From contig JAGUXE010000169.1 of assembly GCA_020061995.1 (NCBI GenBank), forward strand, positions 1 through 58,411: a stretch of 58,411 nucleotides of DNA. The letters are read 5' to 3'. Positions 48,935-56,338 of the stretch are shown one piece after another. The position numbers and the translations under genes were made by a program. This DNA is from Ignavibacteriales bacterium. Its GTDB lineage: Bacteria > Bacteroidota > Ignavibacteria > Ignavibacteriales > Ignavibacteriaceae. How positions within the stretch are numbered: the stretch's first letter is position 1; the number at the start of each line of letters is the position of its first letter. The notes under the pieces are model-generated. The model worked only from the letters and a program-made list of their open reading frames with translations. It did no database searches and was not told the origin of the DNA.

Positions 48935-49332
48935 TACTTCCTCACAATAGTTAAAATTGTTTCCGGTTCAGTTCGCTTCATTATTATTTCGAAGAGTTTG
49001 TATTTCAATTTCCAATCCCGGGTACTAAAACCTTTACACTCAACATATTCTTTATGCCCATCTTTATGAAGCACTTCAAAGTCTATGATATAATTGCAAA
49101 CATGTACGCCATAGATCTCGAGAGAAATTTTCACTTGTCGTTTCCAACTTATTATCATTCCAAGCTTTTGCTTCAGCATTAATCGTGATGCATACTCAGC
49201 CTCAAGTTTACTATCATACTTAACACCATTCAGTAATGTCTTCCTCGCATTGTACTTATTAATCTCTCTACTCCGATTGTTCATTTCGAGCTGAGTCAAT
49301 GATTGTTCCGTCCATCCCTTAAACCGCGACAT
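48934..49332 (-). CDS. DUF1064-type PD-(D/E)XK nuclease
   Basis: About 132 residues from MSRFKGWTEQSLTQLEMNNR at 49332; an earlier Met at 49344 and the frame to 49392 are less likely because they overlap the previous gene more. The segment KTLLNGVKYDSKLEAEYASR is the DUF1064 signature, followed by YIIDFEVLHKDGHKEYVECK, giving E...D...E-x-K of the nuclease active site. Such phage nucleases act on branched or recombining DNA. It overlaps the gpZ-like gene by one base. Confidence 0.82.
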   Translation of the reverse strand: MSRFKGWTEQSLTQLEMNNRSREINKYNARKTLLNGVKYDSKLEAEYASRLMLKQKLGMIISWKRQVKISLEIYGVHVCNYIIDFEVLHKDGHKEYVECKGFSTRDWKLKYKLFEIIMKRTEPETILTIVRK

Positions 49333-49549
49333 TAATTTTCCCATTCCTATTTGGACATCTTTCTGAGTGCTTATTGTGTTCAATCGGTTCAAAGAAAACT
49401 GTCAATCCCATTTGCAAGCTTTGTCGTTCTTGAATCGATAATGATTCTCTTTCAACCGCTACTATCACATTACTTCGATTCTTGATCGGGAGAAATACAA
49501 TCTCCTTCGGACAATAGCGGCACTTACGATAATACATTCTGTTTTGCAT
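49319..49549 (-). CDS. Small zinc-binding phage protein, copy 2
   Basis: Seventy-six residues (72 if started at 49537). RKCRYCPKEIVFLPIKNRSN gives a CxxC pair, and EHNKHSERCPNRN supplies the second half of a likely zinc site. It is paralogous to the 50531-50746 product, which has CKSCEKEIVFLKTKLGK and SHFADCPHANK. Both lie directly beside the replication gene, one on each side. Function unknown. Confidence 0.65.
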   Translation of the reverse strand: MQNRMYYRKCRYCPKEIVFLPIKNRSNVIVAVERESLSIQERQSLQMGLTVFFEPIEHNKHSERCPNRNGKINVAV

Positions 49550-50534
49550 TTTGTCTTTTCCCTAAATCAATGTTTCTGATTATTTCTGCTATCACTGAAT
49601 TCCTCTCCGTTTTCTGTTGAGGATTAATTTCGATTATCTGCTTTGGTATTGCACAAGGTTTATACTTCTCCGCATGTTCATTCGGTACATACCTAAGACC
49701 GTTAATATCAACAGCCGTATATTTTTTGAAAATATCTCGATTCCCTTTGCTGTGTCTTTCAAGCATTTCGGAATGAGTTAATATCTCAACTCCTTTCCCT
49801 GGTTCTGATTCCTCAACAATTTCATCGTTAAAGGTTTTATGCTTCAGATACCTCTCCGGATCTTTCCTAAATGTCTTGTCCGGTTTTGCCAGTACATACC
49901 TTGGCAGATGAACTCTAATTTTCTCCTTATCTGCAGCGGATAGTTTTGAAAACTGCTTTTCTGCATTTGGTCTCCCTACTTTTTTATCGTACAATTCCCA
50001 AAACTCTTCGAAAGAAAAATCTCCGTGCGGAATATTTTTTATATCTGGTCTATAATGGTCTATATCTGGTATAGGTCGTTCATTTTGAACGATGGTTCGT
50101 TCATTTTGAACAATCGATCGTTCATTTTGAACGGCGCATTTTTCTTTTCCGGTGTCATTTTGAGCAGACTCATCAGACCGCCGTTCATTTTGAACGGCGC
50201 TTTCTGAATTTTCTATCTCAAGGAATTCCATAAATTTAGGTCCCAATGCATACCATTTAGTGTGATCATATCTCCGAGTATTATAATTCGAGGATTTAAT
50301 CCATCCATTCTTTTCAAGATCGATCATCCATCTCCGGATTGAGGGTTCGGTCATATATGGATATACTTGCTCAAGTGCTTTTCCTGTATCATACATCCAG
50401 AATTCACCATCAAAGAAATTTTTGTTTGTCTTCTTATTGTGGTCAACAAACAAGTGTATTCTGCCAAGTATCAGTGCTTTCTCAATCCCAACTAACTTTG
50501 CAAGCTTCACATTAAATGAATGATATTCATTCAT
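49524..50534 (-). CDS. Phage replication initiator / replisome organiser
   Basis: A 336-residue protein. Residues ~1-110 form a winged-helix domain (KALEQVYPYMTEPSIRRWMI, then DLEKNGWIKSS) as in phage O or DnaD-like replication proteins. A linker at ~112-165 consists of imperfect VQNER heptad repeats encoded by iteron-like DNA. Residues ~170-250 contain FSFEEFWELYDKKVGRPNAE and ADKEKIRVHLPRYVLAKPDK, a module seen in replication proteins that recruit the helicase or its loader. The C-terminal ~80 residues are charged. No helicase or loader gene is visible nearby, so the host DnaB is probably recruited. Confidence 0.78.
   Translation of the reverse strand: MNEYHSFNVKLAKLVGIEKALILGRIHLFVDHNKKTNKNFFDGEFWMYDTGKALEQVYPYMTEPSIRRWMIDLEKNGWIKSSNYNTRRYDHTKWYALGPKFMEFLEIENSESAVQNERRSDESAQNDTGKEKCAVQNERSIVQNERTIVQNERPIPDIDHYRPDIKNIPHGDFSFEEFWELYDKKVGRPNAEKQFSKLSAADKEKIRVHLPRYVLAKPDKTFRKDPERYLKHKTFNDEIVEESEPGKGVEILTHSEMLERHSKGNRDIFKKYTAVDINGLRYVPNEHAEKYKPCAIPKQIIEINPQQKTERNSVIAEIIRNIDLGKRQNAKQNVLS
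50024..50195. repeat. Iteron-like array and AT-rich block: candidate replication origin
   Basis: The 13-mer GTTCATTTTGAAC, itself palindromic (GTTCA-TTT-TGAAC), occurs at 50078-50090, 50099-50111, 50120-50132 and 50183-50195. A degenerate copy is at 50153-50165. The starts are 21, 21 and 63 bases apart. Next to it, at 50035-50075, tatatctggt is repeated within an AT-rich stretch. The array lies inside the replication gene between its two domains, as the lambda origin lies in gene O. Confidence 0.7.
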
Positions 50535-50746
50535 CTTTTAACCTTTCTGAATTTGTTTGCATGTGGACAATCAGCAAAGTGACTTACATGTTTTTTCGCG
50601 TCGAAGAAATATTTTTTATTTAAATCTTCCCCAGCTTCAAAATCCCGTTTTTCATTCGGAAAGAGTGAGTCAACATTAACCGGCATCTGTTTACCAAGTT
50701 TTGTCTTAAGAAATACAATCTCTTTTTCGCAGCTTTTACACTTCAT
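50531..50746 (-). CDS. Small zinc-binding phage protein, copy 1
   Basis: Seventy-one residues. MKCKSCEKEIVFLKTKLGKQ gives CxxC, and the C-terminal HVSHFADCPHANK supplies His/Cys ligands. It is paralogous to the 49319-49549 product. It overlaps the replication gene start by four bases, which implies coupled translation. Confidence 0.7.
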   Translation of the reverse strand: MKCKSCEKEIVFLKTKLGKQMPVNVDSLFPNEKRDFEAGEDLNKKYFFDAKKHVSHFADCPHANKFRKVKR

Positions 50747-50747
50747 A

Positions 50748-51035
50748 TTAAAACCTTAGCCCCTTTCGTTTTTTATCTACATGAAGATTAACCGAACCAT
50801 AACCTGCAGCCTTGAATACCTTCTCATACAGCCCGTCCACGAAGCTTAATTGATTCGGAGATAGTCTGACACCCCTCTCAATAAAATTGCTAAATTGACG
50901 GGCTGTATTGCAGAGATTAGAGCCATTCCGAAGTTTATCCAAGTACTTCAGATTAGCCATTACAAACTTGATCTGTTCTTTTGCTGTTCGCTGTGCAAGT
51001 TGTTGACCGTGTTCAAAATACTTAGGCATCTTCAT
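50748..51035 (-). CDS. Unrecognised early phage protein
   Basis: A 95-residue basic, helical protein (FSNFIERGVRLSPNQLSFVD and FKAAGYGSVNLHVDKKRKGL). Its start overlaps the ParB gene stop by 14 bases, and the next gene follows after one base. I cannot place it in a family; DNA association is possible given its charge. Confidence 0.6.
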   Translation of the reverse strand: MKMPKYFEHGQQLAQRTAKEQIKFVMANLKYLDKLRNGSNLCNTARQFSNFIERGVRLSPNQLSFVDGLYEKVFKAAGYGSVNLHVDKKRKGLRF

Positions 51036-52509
51036 TTTCCTGGAGTTCTAATTCTTCTTTCTCTTCAAGCTTTGAGATCTCGGTATTTACCAAATCAGTC
51101 AGCTCATCCCCGGTCATTATTTCGAGTGCAAGTCTTCTGATTTCTGCTTCGTCCGGTGAGTAATAATTGAGAAAGTGTTCATCCAGATAGTAGGCACTCC
51201 ATATTTCCAAAAGTTTTGTAGAATCGGGTAATAGTGATTCAATATCCGCATCCGATTCAATCTTATACTTTTCAGCTATATCACCATTCCAGTAAATGTT
51301 CATTGCATCTTTCTCAATGATACCGATCAATCCCTTACTTAACTTGTTCTCATTCGCAATATGTTCAGCAAGTTTGTAGACTAAATTCCGGTTGACAATA
51401 TTCCCGGCTTCCCTTCTTCTTGACTTCAATTTGAGCAATGCTCTCATTTCTGCTGTTTCCGGACTTTCATCTTCATCCTCCACATTTATCTCCGTTTCAT
51501 TTTCTCCGGTTTCATCATCGAACTCAACAGCTACTCGGCTCACAAAGAATACTTTTCCGAGTATTCCCTCATCATACTCCGGAGCTTCTGTAACAATTAC
51601 TCTCACCGGATCTACAAGACCTTCACTATCATTATTTAAGCTATATCTCGTAACTCCCGGGAGTGTTTCATCTTTCGGATTATAAGCCGTACTAACCGGA
51701 ATCAATTCAGAATCATCTTTACATGCTTTTTCGATATGAAGTTGAACCTTCTCATCATAACATGACTTGTCTGTGCATAGGTTCGCATCCATATCATCGA
51801 ATAAATGAATATTTACTCCCGTCCGTTTTATGCAGTAGGTACAACTCCCAGCTTTAGGTGATAAGTCTGCATCGTCGGTATCGAATGGACACTTGGTTAA
51901 ATTCAAGTAACGATTTTCAATTGCATATTTGACCTGCACAATGTTCGAACCTTTAGCTGTTTTGTATATCCCCGGTTGTTCCTCTTTAGGAAGTCTGCTT
52001 ATCATCAGCGCAACCGTGAAATTGATTTCATCTTTAAGGAATGCTTCACCTATCTCCTCGGTAAGATTTAATAACTGAAGTCGTTTGGTTACATATCCGA
52101 GACTTTTACCGAGTTTACCGGCAATCTTTTCTTTGGTATATTTTCCTTTTTTCATCAAAGCATCGAAACTCTGAGCTTCATAGAATGGGTGAATATCTAC
52201 TCTCTGCAGATTTTCGATAATCTGAATCTCCATTACCTGTTGATCTGTTAACTTCTTAACAAATGTTGGTACTATTTCTAATCCGGCTTTTAATGCGGCT
52301 CTATATCTCCTCTCCCCGGAAACAATCTCATAACCTTCCTCTAATTGCCGAACTGTTATGGGATTAATTATACCTACAGCTTTGATTGATTCTGCGAGCT
52401 CTTTCAGTTCCTCTTCATTGAGAACTTTTCTTGGGTTCGTTAAGGAAATCTTTAAGTCGTGTATTGACACATAGAGTAACGAAAATTCGTTTTTTTGTTT
52501 GGTTTTCAT
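51022..52509 (-). CDS. ParB/RepB/Spo0J-family partition protein, long form
   Basis: A 495-residue protein. The ParB N-domain holds LTNPRKVLNEEELKELAESI and the CTPase box VSGERRYRAALKAGL (~67-81), preceded by GIINPITVR. The helix-turn-helix is at ~118-150 (YTKEKIAGKLGKSLGYVTKR, then LQLLNLTEEI). A cysteine cluster at ~210-250 (CPFDTDDADLSPKAGSCTYC) suggests a zinc site. The C-terminal 200 residues are acidic. There is no ParA here, so plasmid-like partition is unlikely and a role in regulation, replication or packaging is more probable. Confidence 0.85.
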   Translation of the reverse strand: MKTKQKNEFSLLYVSIHDLKISLTNPRKVLNEEELKELAESIKAVGIINPITVRQLEEGYEIVSGERRYRAALKAGLEIVPTFVKKLTDQQVMEIQIIENLQRVDIHPFYEAQSFDALMKKGKYTKEKIAGKLGKSLGYVTKRLQLLNLTEEIGEAFLKDEINFTVALMISRLPKEEQPGIYKTAKGSNIVQVKYAIENRYLNLTKCPFDTDDADLSPKAGSCTYCIKRTGVNIHLFDDMDANLCTDKSCYDEKVQLHIEKACKDDSELIPVSTAYNPKDETLPGVTRYSLNNDSEGLVDPVRVIVTEAPEYDEGILGKVFFVSRVAVEFDDETGENETEINVEDEDESPETAEMRALLKLKSRRREAGNIVNRNLVYKLAEHIANENKLSKGLIGIIEKDAMNIYWNGDIAEKYKIESDADIESLLPDSTKLLEIWSAYYLDEHFLNYYSPDEAEIRRLALEIMTGDELTDLVNTEISKLEEKEELELQENEDA

Positions 52510-52532
52510 TGTAAATCCTTTTTTTATAATTA

Positions 52533-52778
52533 TTAATTAACTACCGGTTCAATCCAGTATTCAGCTACTTTTTTACCATTCACTTTTGTAAGTCTTCTTT
52601 TAACATCATACCCTTTCCGCTTCAAATCCCATATTCTGGCTCCCAGTCGAAAAGACCCGAATTTATTCAGAGCTTCTAACGGTGTTAATCTTCCCCCTTG
52701 AAGCATGTATTCAAGAATATGATTTGCTTGACTTCTTGCTTTAGAGCTTGTATCCCGACCATTTATTATATCACTCAT
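52533..52778 (-). CDS. Helix-turn-helix protein
   Basis: Eighty-one residues with a winged-helix pattern: ANHILEYMLQGGRLTPLEAL, then NKFGSFRLGARIWDLKRKGY. This is the common small phage HTH protein in which the recognition helix precedes a beta wing (DVKRRLTKVNGKKVAEYWIE). It lies between the ParB and methylase-like genes. A regulatory role is inferred. Confidence 0.78.
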   Translation of the reverse strand: MSDIINGRDTSSKARSQANHILEYMLQGGRLTPLEALNKFGSFRLGARIWDLKRKGYDVKRRLTKVNGKKVAEYWIEPVVN

Positions 52779-52793
52779 TTCAACTCCTTTAGT

Positions 52794-53570
52794 TTATAAT
52801 GCTAATCTGTATTGTCCGCAATCCTCAAGAATTGGGTCCGGAACAATCATTTGAATTTTCTCTTCATGCAGATTTTCATCGGGGGTGCAAATCAACATAT
52901 CTGACATTTCAGTTAGTGCCATCCTTAAAGAGAATTTGTTTATGAAGTAAACCGGGGTAAATAACTCTTGAAATATTTTCATTCTGAGAGTATCTCCGTG
53001 AATAACTTTAGCGGCAATTCCGTAAAGACTTATCTGGATATATGCCATGTAGAAGCACAATTCATCAATGTCCATTAATTCAGCATACATATTCATTGAT
53101 GGATTATATCCATTATCAAGAAGTACTTCTCTTACAGCTATTATCATTCCCCCAGCTCCACATGCCGGCTCACAAACTTTGATAAAACCCCTTTTTTCAA
53201 TTATTTCATTGTGCCCGGAGATCTGCATTTTAGCACAAAGTAGAGAGATCGGATAGGGTGTAAAAAACTGTCCTCTTCGGTCGTTTCCCAGCCCATTAAT
53301 TTCAAAAAAGTTTCCGAGAAAATCTTGATGCTCTGATTCCAGTGCTTCTACAAGAATATCGAAGCATTCCTGATATGCTGTAAGTTTCTCCTTATCCTCA
53401 ATCAGTTTAATCGATGCAAGTTGTTCTTTTGCAAATTGAGGATAAAAGACTGATGCTAAAGAGTATGCTGAAACTTTGCAGAATTCATAGAATTTTTCAT
53501 AAGTCCGTCTTGAGTAATCAAAACTTTCTAATGCTTTACCGAATCTTTTATGATGATTACTCGGAATCAT
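52794..53570 (-). CDS. N-6 DNA methylase-like protein lacking the catalytic motif
   Basis: About 258 residues from MIPSNHHKRFGKALESFDYS at 53570; the ribosome-binding site GGGAG supports it over 53621. Motif X/I are present: GQFFTPYPISLLCAKM and VCEPACGAGGMIIAVREVLL (AdoMet-binding). The acidic loop YAELMDIDELC is present. The catalytic [D/N]PP[Y/F] motif expected after HGDTL is not found; the sequence reads TLRMKIFQELFTPVYFINKF. It may bind DNA or AdoMet without methylating, or use an altered site. It may help a phage avoid restriction. Confidence 0.75.
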   Translation of the reverse strand: MIPSNHHKRFGKALESFDYSRRTYEKFYEFCKVSAYSLASVFYPQFAKEQLASIKLIEDKEKLTAYQECFDILVEALESEHQDFLGNFFEINGLGNDRRGQFFTPYPISLLCAKMQISGHNEIIEKRGFIKVCEPACGAGGMIIAVREVLLDNGYNPSMNMYAELMDIDELCFYMAYIQISLYGIAAKVIHGDTLRMKIFQELFTPVYFINKFSLRMALTEMSDMLICTPDENLHEEKIQMIVPDPILEDCGQYRLAL

Positions 53571-54016
53571 TGCAGCTCTCCCTTCCATCCGTCTTTCCGG
53601 AGTGAGTTTTAATAGCCTCAATGCTTCTAAGTAATTGCTTGCAAAATCCGTGGGAGGTTATCCGTCCGTTAAAAAGAATATGCCCTTCTTTGCTTATCAG
53701 AAAAGTATCCGACTCAGCTTCGTAATAAATATCAGTATTTCCGTTTCTGAATCTGATTCCGTATTCTGTTTCTTCAGCCGGTTCAAACCCGTATACCGGA
53801 AGGTCATTAGCTTCAAAGTTTAATGATATTGTTTTCATCTCATCTCCATCCTTAACGAGCAGTACGGAGTTGAGATCACAAAAAACCGTGTATTCGCTTT
53901 TAATTTCGAAGCCACAGTCATTAAGCCACTCTCCTTGAAGTCTAATGAACGGTTTTGTTTCATTTCCGTTCCCGATATAACTGACTCGATGTACCGAGCC
54001 ATTTTTTTTTATCCAT
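53557..54016 (-). CDS. SymE-like protein, reading frame broken or slipping at a poly-A tract
   Basis: An ATG at 54016, preceded by GAGG, starts MDKKKW and then runs out of frame at nine A (54002-54010). One A fewer would give a single 152-residue protein that joins the intact frame at 53557-53838. The N-terminal ~57 residues (TKPFIRLQGEWLNDCGFEIK, then SEYTVFCDLNSVLL) match the SymE-like toxin fold. The C-terminal 93 residues (LNFEANDLPVYGFEPAEETE) are of unknown type and have their own start with GGAG. Options are a real frameshift, programmed slippage on the A tract, or a sequencing error in a homopolymer. Confidence 0.6.
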
Positions 54017-54120
54017 GTCGTTCCTCACATGTTTTGTTAATAAGTGATTTGTTAGTTTTTTGAATCTCTGTTATTTATACCTAATTTTTAGTCATCACAT
54101 TTAATTATTAAGAGGTTTAT

Positions 54121-54402
54121 ATGCCCGAACATGATAGAGCACTTTACAGTGTAATGAGAGATATAGCACTTCAAGAAGCTGAATTAGATTTTGTTCTAAT
54201 GGTTTTCGGTGACACTCTTGCTGAACGCCAAAATTATAAAGTGCATAAAGGTCTTGATGCAATTCACATTTACTTGATTGAAAAATATCATTGGACTTTA
54301 TCATACGTTCGCTCCTTAAAACTTGAAGACATTAGATTTCTTCTGACTGAAGAAATGCAAGCCTGGACTTTGCCTCAAGAAGCTCTTTTTCCAAAGGATT
54401 AG
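54121..54402 (+). CDS. Unrecognised small protein on the opposite strand
   Basis: A 93-residue protein starting MPEHDRALYSVMRDIALQEA, with AGAGG six bases before the ATG. Its sequence is rich in structured residues (FVLMVFGDTLAERQNYKVHK) and ends EALFPKD. It runs against the early operon and converges on the 54332-54550 gene, overlapping it by 71 bases. The upstream spacer (54017-54120) probably holds its promoter. It could be expressed in the lysogen, like the repressor; the function is unknown. Confidence 0.65.
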   Translation: MPEHDRALYSVMRDIALQEAELDFVLMVFGDTLAERQNYKVHKGLDAIHIYLIEKYHWTLSYVRSLKLEDIRFLLTEEMQAWTLPQEALFPKD

Positions 54403-54550
54403 TCTTTCGCTCTGCTTCCATTTTTAATAATTTAGCTTTGCACAAAAGTTGGCGTTGCTTTAACTCTTTGAGTGATTCACTGGTCACTACCTCAGATTTA
54501 CGTTCTTTCCGGCTTGCAAAAATTTTGCTCAACCATCTGAATTTTTTCAT
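54332..54550 (-). CDS. Small basic coiled-coil protein
   Basis: A 72-residue highly charged protein (KIFASRKERKSEVVTSESLK and ELLEAKSRLAFLQSEEI), helical throughout. It overlaps the upstream gene by four bases. Its 3' end overlaps the opposite gene at 54121-54402 by 71 bases, so the two mRNAs are complementary there. Confidence 0.6.
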   Translation of the reverse strand: MKKFRWLSKIFASRKERKSEVVTSESLKELKQRQLLCKAKLLKMEAERKTNPLEKELLEAKSRLAFLQSEEI

Positions 54551-54831
54551 ACTATCTCTTTTCCTTTTATCTCCCTGAGCACATCTTCACAAATGCTTAT
54601 CAGCTGTTCGATGAACTGAATATCTACAGCCTTATGTACATTGAAAATTGCTGTGCACGGTTCTGTATCATTCTTAGCAAATTCAATATCAATTTTCTTT
54701 TTAGCCTTATTCTCCAGTATTGGAATAGTAAACTTTCTTCCTTCACTTCGCTTAATGATTTCAGCAAAAGATGAATCAAGTTTTGCAGTTACCTTGCGGA
54801 ATAATCCGGCTTGTTCAATTTTGTAAATCAT
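54547..54831 (-). CDS. Unrecognised early phage protein
   Basis: A 94-residue protein of alpha/beta character (GRKFTIPILENKAKKKIDIE and FNVHKAVDIQFIEQLISICE). Four-base overlaps link it to both neighbours, so it is part of the tight early operon. No family is recognised. Confidence 0.6.
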   Translation of the reverse strand: MIYKIEQAGLFRKVTAKLDSSFAEIIKRSEGRKFTIPILENKAKKKIDIEFAKNDTEPCTAIFNVHKAVDIQFIEQLISICEDVLREIKGKEIV

Positions 54832-55151
54832 GCGGCTTCCTCTTCCGTTAAATATTTCTTCTTGAAACTTTCCTCCCGGTTAAGTGTTACTCTAAGTCGG
54901 TCCTTCTCAATGTAGAGAGCTTGATATTGTGCCCGGATTTCCTTCATCTCATCTTCCCGCTTTATAAGCTCCTCGGCAAGTATGTTCTTTTCCTTGTAGA
55001 TCTCCTGGTTATCCAAAGCCTTGAAAAGAAGCTTTGCGAGATGTTCATTCTGGATTAGGTTTCCCTTCATCTTTCCGATTTGATAAAATCCGAATGATGA
55101 TAATACTCCCGTCACCGCCACTCCGATAAGTGTAACCAATTCACTCATCAC
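54828..55151 (-). CDS. Membrane-anchored coiled-coil phage protein
   Basis: A 107-residue protein (106 from the second Met). One N-terminal span (LVTLIGVAVTGVLSSFGFYQ) is followed by a cytoplasmic or periplasmic coiled coil (EEMKEIRAQYQALYIEKDRL, approximate segment: REDEMKEIRAQYQALYIEKD). The neighbouring 55141-55290 gene also encodes a single-span protein, so they may form a membrane pair. Confidence 0.6.
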   Translation of the reverse strand: MMSELVTLIGVAVTGVLSSFGFYQIGKMKGNLIQNEHLAKLLFKALDNQEIYKEKNILAEELIKREDEMKEIRAQYQALYIEKDRLRVTLNREESFKKKYLTEEEAA

Positions 55152-55290
55152 TATTCCCTTTCTCTATGATTTTTTTATTTGATTTAGCTTCATCTTCCAA
55201 TTTCCAACCATGATATTTATACCCCACGTAAACACCGATCAGATAATAGGCTACAATCAGTGTCATTATTAGAGTCACTTTTATGAGCAT
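55141..55290 (-). CDS. 49-residue single-span membrane protein
   Basis: ATG at 55290 with AAGGGG upstream. It encodes MLIKVTLIMTLIVAYYLIGV, then YVGYKYHGW and a charged tail. It overlaps the preceding gene by 10 bases and the following one by 11, so it fits the compact early operon. The function is unknown. Confidence 0.65.
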   Translation of the reverse strand: MLIKVTLIMTLIVAYYLIGVYVGYKYHGWKLEDEAKSNKKIIEKGNSDE

Positions 55291-55547
55291 ATATTCCCCT
55301 TATCATCAATCAATGCGAGATCTCGTTTGTATTTCCCGGGGATATACTTCACATAAGTTTTGTCTTCCATATAGCTTGATATTTCAGACTGCCGGATCAT
55401 CTTTCTCCCATCTTCGAGGAGTACAAATCGAATCAATCCCGTATCGATGTAGTTAGTAACAAACTTTGCATAATTCATTCGCATCAGTGATGATGCTTCT
55501 TTAATCGTGAATAAATAATTTTCAGATGCTCTTAATTCAGCTTTCAT
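55281..55547 (-). CDS. Excisionase/MerR-like helix-turn-helix protein
   Basis: An 88-residue protein. FTIKEASSLMRMNYAKFVTN (~13-32) is an excisionase-type winged helix, followed by GLIRFVLLEDGRKMIRQSEI, the wing and second helix. Such proteins act as recombination directionality factors or small regulators. With the attachment site in a tRNA gene, an excisionase role is possible, but no integrase is visible in the window to pair it with. Confidence 0.68.
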   Translation of the reverse strand: MKAELRASENYLFTIKEASSLMRMNYAKFVTNYIDTGLIRFVLLEDGRKMIRQSEISSYMEDKTYVKYIPGKYKRDLALIDDKGNICS

Positions 55548-55559
55548 AGGTTTAACTCC

Positions 55560-55964
55560 TTATCCCTCAACTATCTTTTCAATTCGTTCAAGTTCATTCA
55601 TATAATCAGATTTCATTTTCTCAATTACATCGAGCAGACGTTTCCTCTCTCTAAAATCGAGCACGTTATCTTTGGTGAACTTCTGAACATTGTTATTGAG
55701 TATCTGAATACTATTCCCGATCATTGAATTAATTAACAGCGTTTGGTCAAGCAAATCCTGGCATCGTTCATCTTTGGAGTTGTATCCCTCTTTTTTGAAG
55801 ATTGTCATTATCCTATTATGAAGGTCTGCCGAATAATTCTTTGCAGTATTTAACTGATAGTTTAGGTCTGCTCTGCTTAAACCAAGTTTGTTGGCGAGCC
55901 ATGTTTGGTTGCGGTCTGATTCAAATAAAATTCTTTTAACTTCTTCCTGAGGTGTCATTGTCAA
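55560..55964 (-). CDS. Helix-turn-helix protein with C-terminal helices
   Basis: A 134-residue protein. RNQTWLANKLGLSRADLNYQ (~19-38) is a lambda-type helix-turn-helix, and the rest is helical (SIQILNNNVQKFTKDNVLDF). It overlaps the upstream gene by four bases. It is probably an early regulator. The first residues MTMTPQEE allow an alternative start two codons later. Confidence 0.7.
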   Translation of the reverse strand: MTMTPQEEVKRILFESDRNQTWLANKLGLSRADLNYQLNTAKNYSADLHNRIMTIFKKEGYNSKDERCQDLLDQTLLINSMIGNSIQILNNNVQKFTKDNVLDFRERKRLLDVIEKMKSDYMNELERIEKIVEG

Positions 55965-56338
55965 AATTCCTTTTCACTTTCTGAATTTTCGGTTTTACAA
56001 TTACAAGAATGTTGGTTATTACCATTCTTATGTTTACGGGTGTGAATTCTGTCTATATCAATAAAATCTGCGTGAAGCAGAACATCATTAATAAAATCGG
56101 AGAGTTTCATGTTGAGTGCTGCGGCAAATGACATTGCGTTTTTTAGGTTTACTTCATTCAATTTTACTAACTCGTGCAGTTCGGTAATTTCGTTTAATTC
56201 CCTTGTATCTTCGTTGATCTCGTATGCTAATTGCTCAACTAAATAGTTTACGAGACTTTCCGGAGTTATGGAAAGCTCAGCAGCTATCTTTGTTGTGGCA
56301 AGATAATTGGCGTCTGATAATTTTATTGAAGTTTCCAT
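55961..56338 (-). CDS. Unrecognised early protein with cysteine/histidine-rich tail
   Basis: A 125-residue helical protein (TTKIAAELSITPESLVNYLV). The last ~20 residues include KHKNGNNQHSCNCKTENSES. The first segment may be an arc-like or antitoxin-like helix pair. It follows the Cro-like gene by zero bases and is in the same early operon. No family is assigned. Confidence 0.55.
   Translation of the reverse strand: METSIKLSDANYLATTKIAAELSITPESLVNYLVEQLAYEINEDTRELNEITELHELVKLNEVNLKNAMSFAAALNMKLSDFINDVLLHADFIDIDRIHTRKHKNGNNQHSCNCKTENSESEKEF

Noticed and set aside
50078..50195. CRISPR array (regular 13-mer repeats)
   Set aside because: Repeats are too short, spacers are 8 bases, and the array is in-frame coding for a VQNER linker.
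55281..55547. Firm call as the prophage excisionase
   Set aside because: The helix-turn-helix fits, but with no integrase in view it may equally be an early regulator, so only a family-level call is given.
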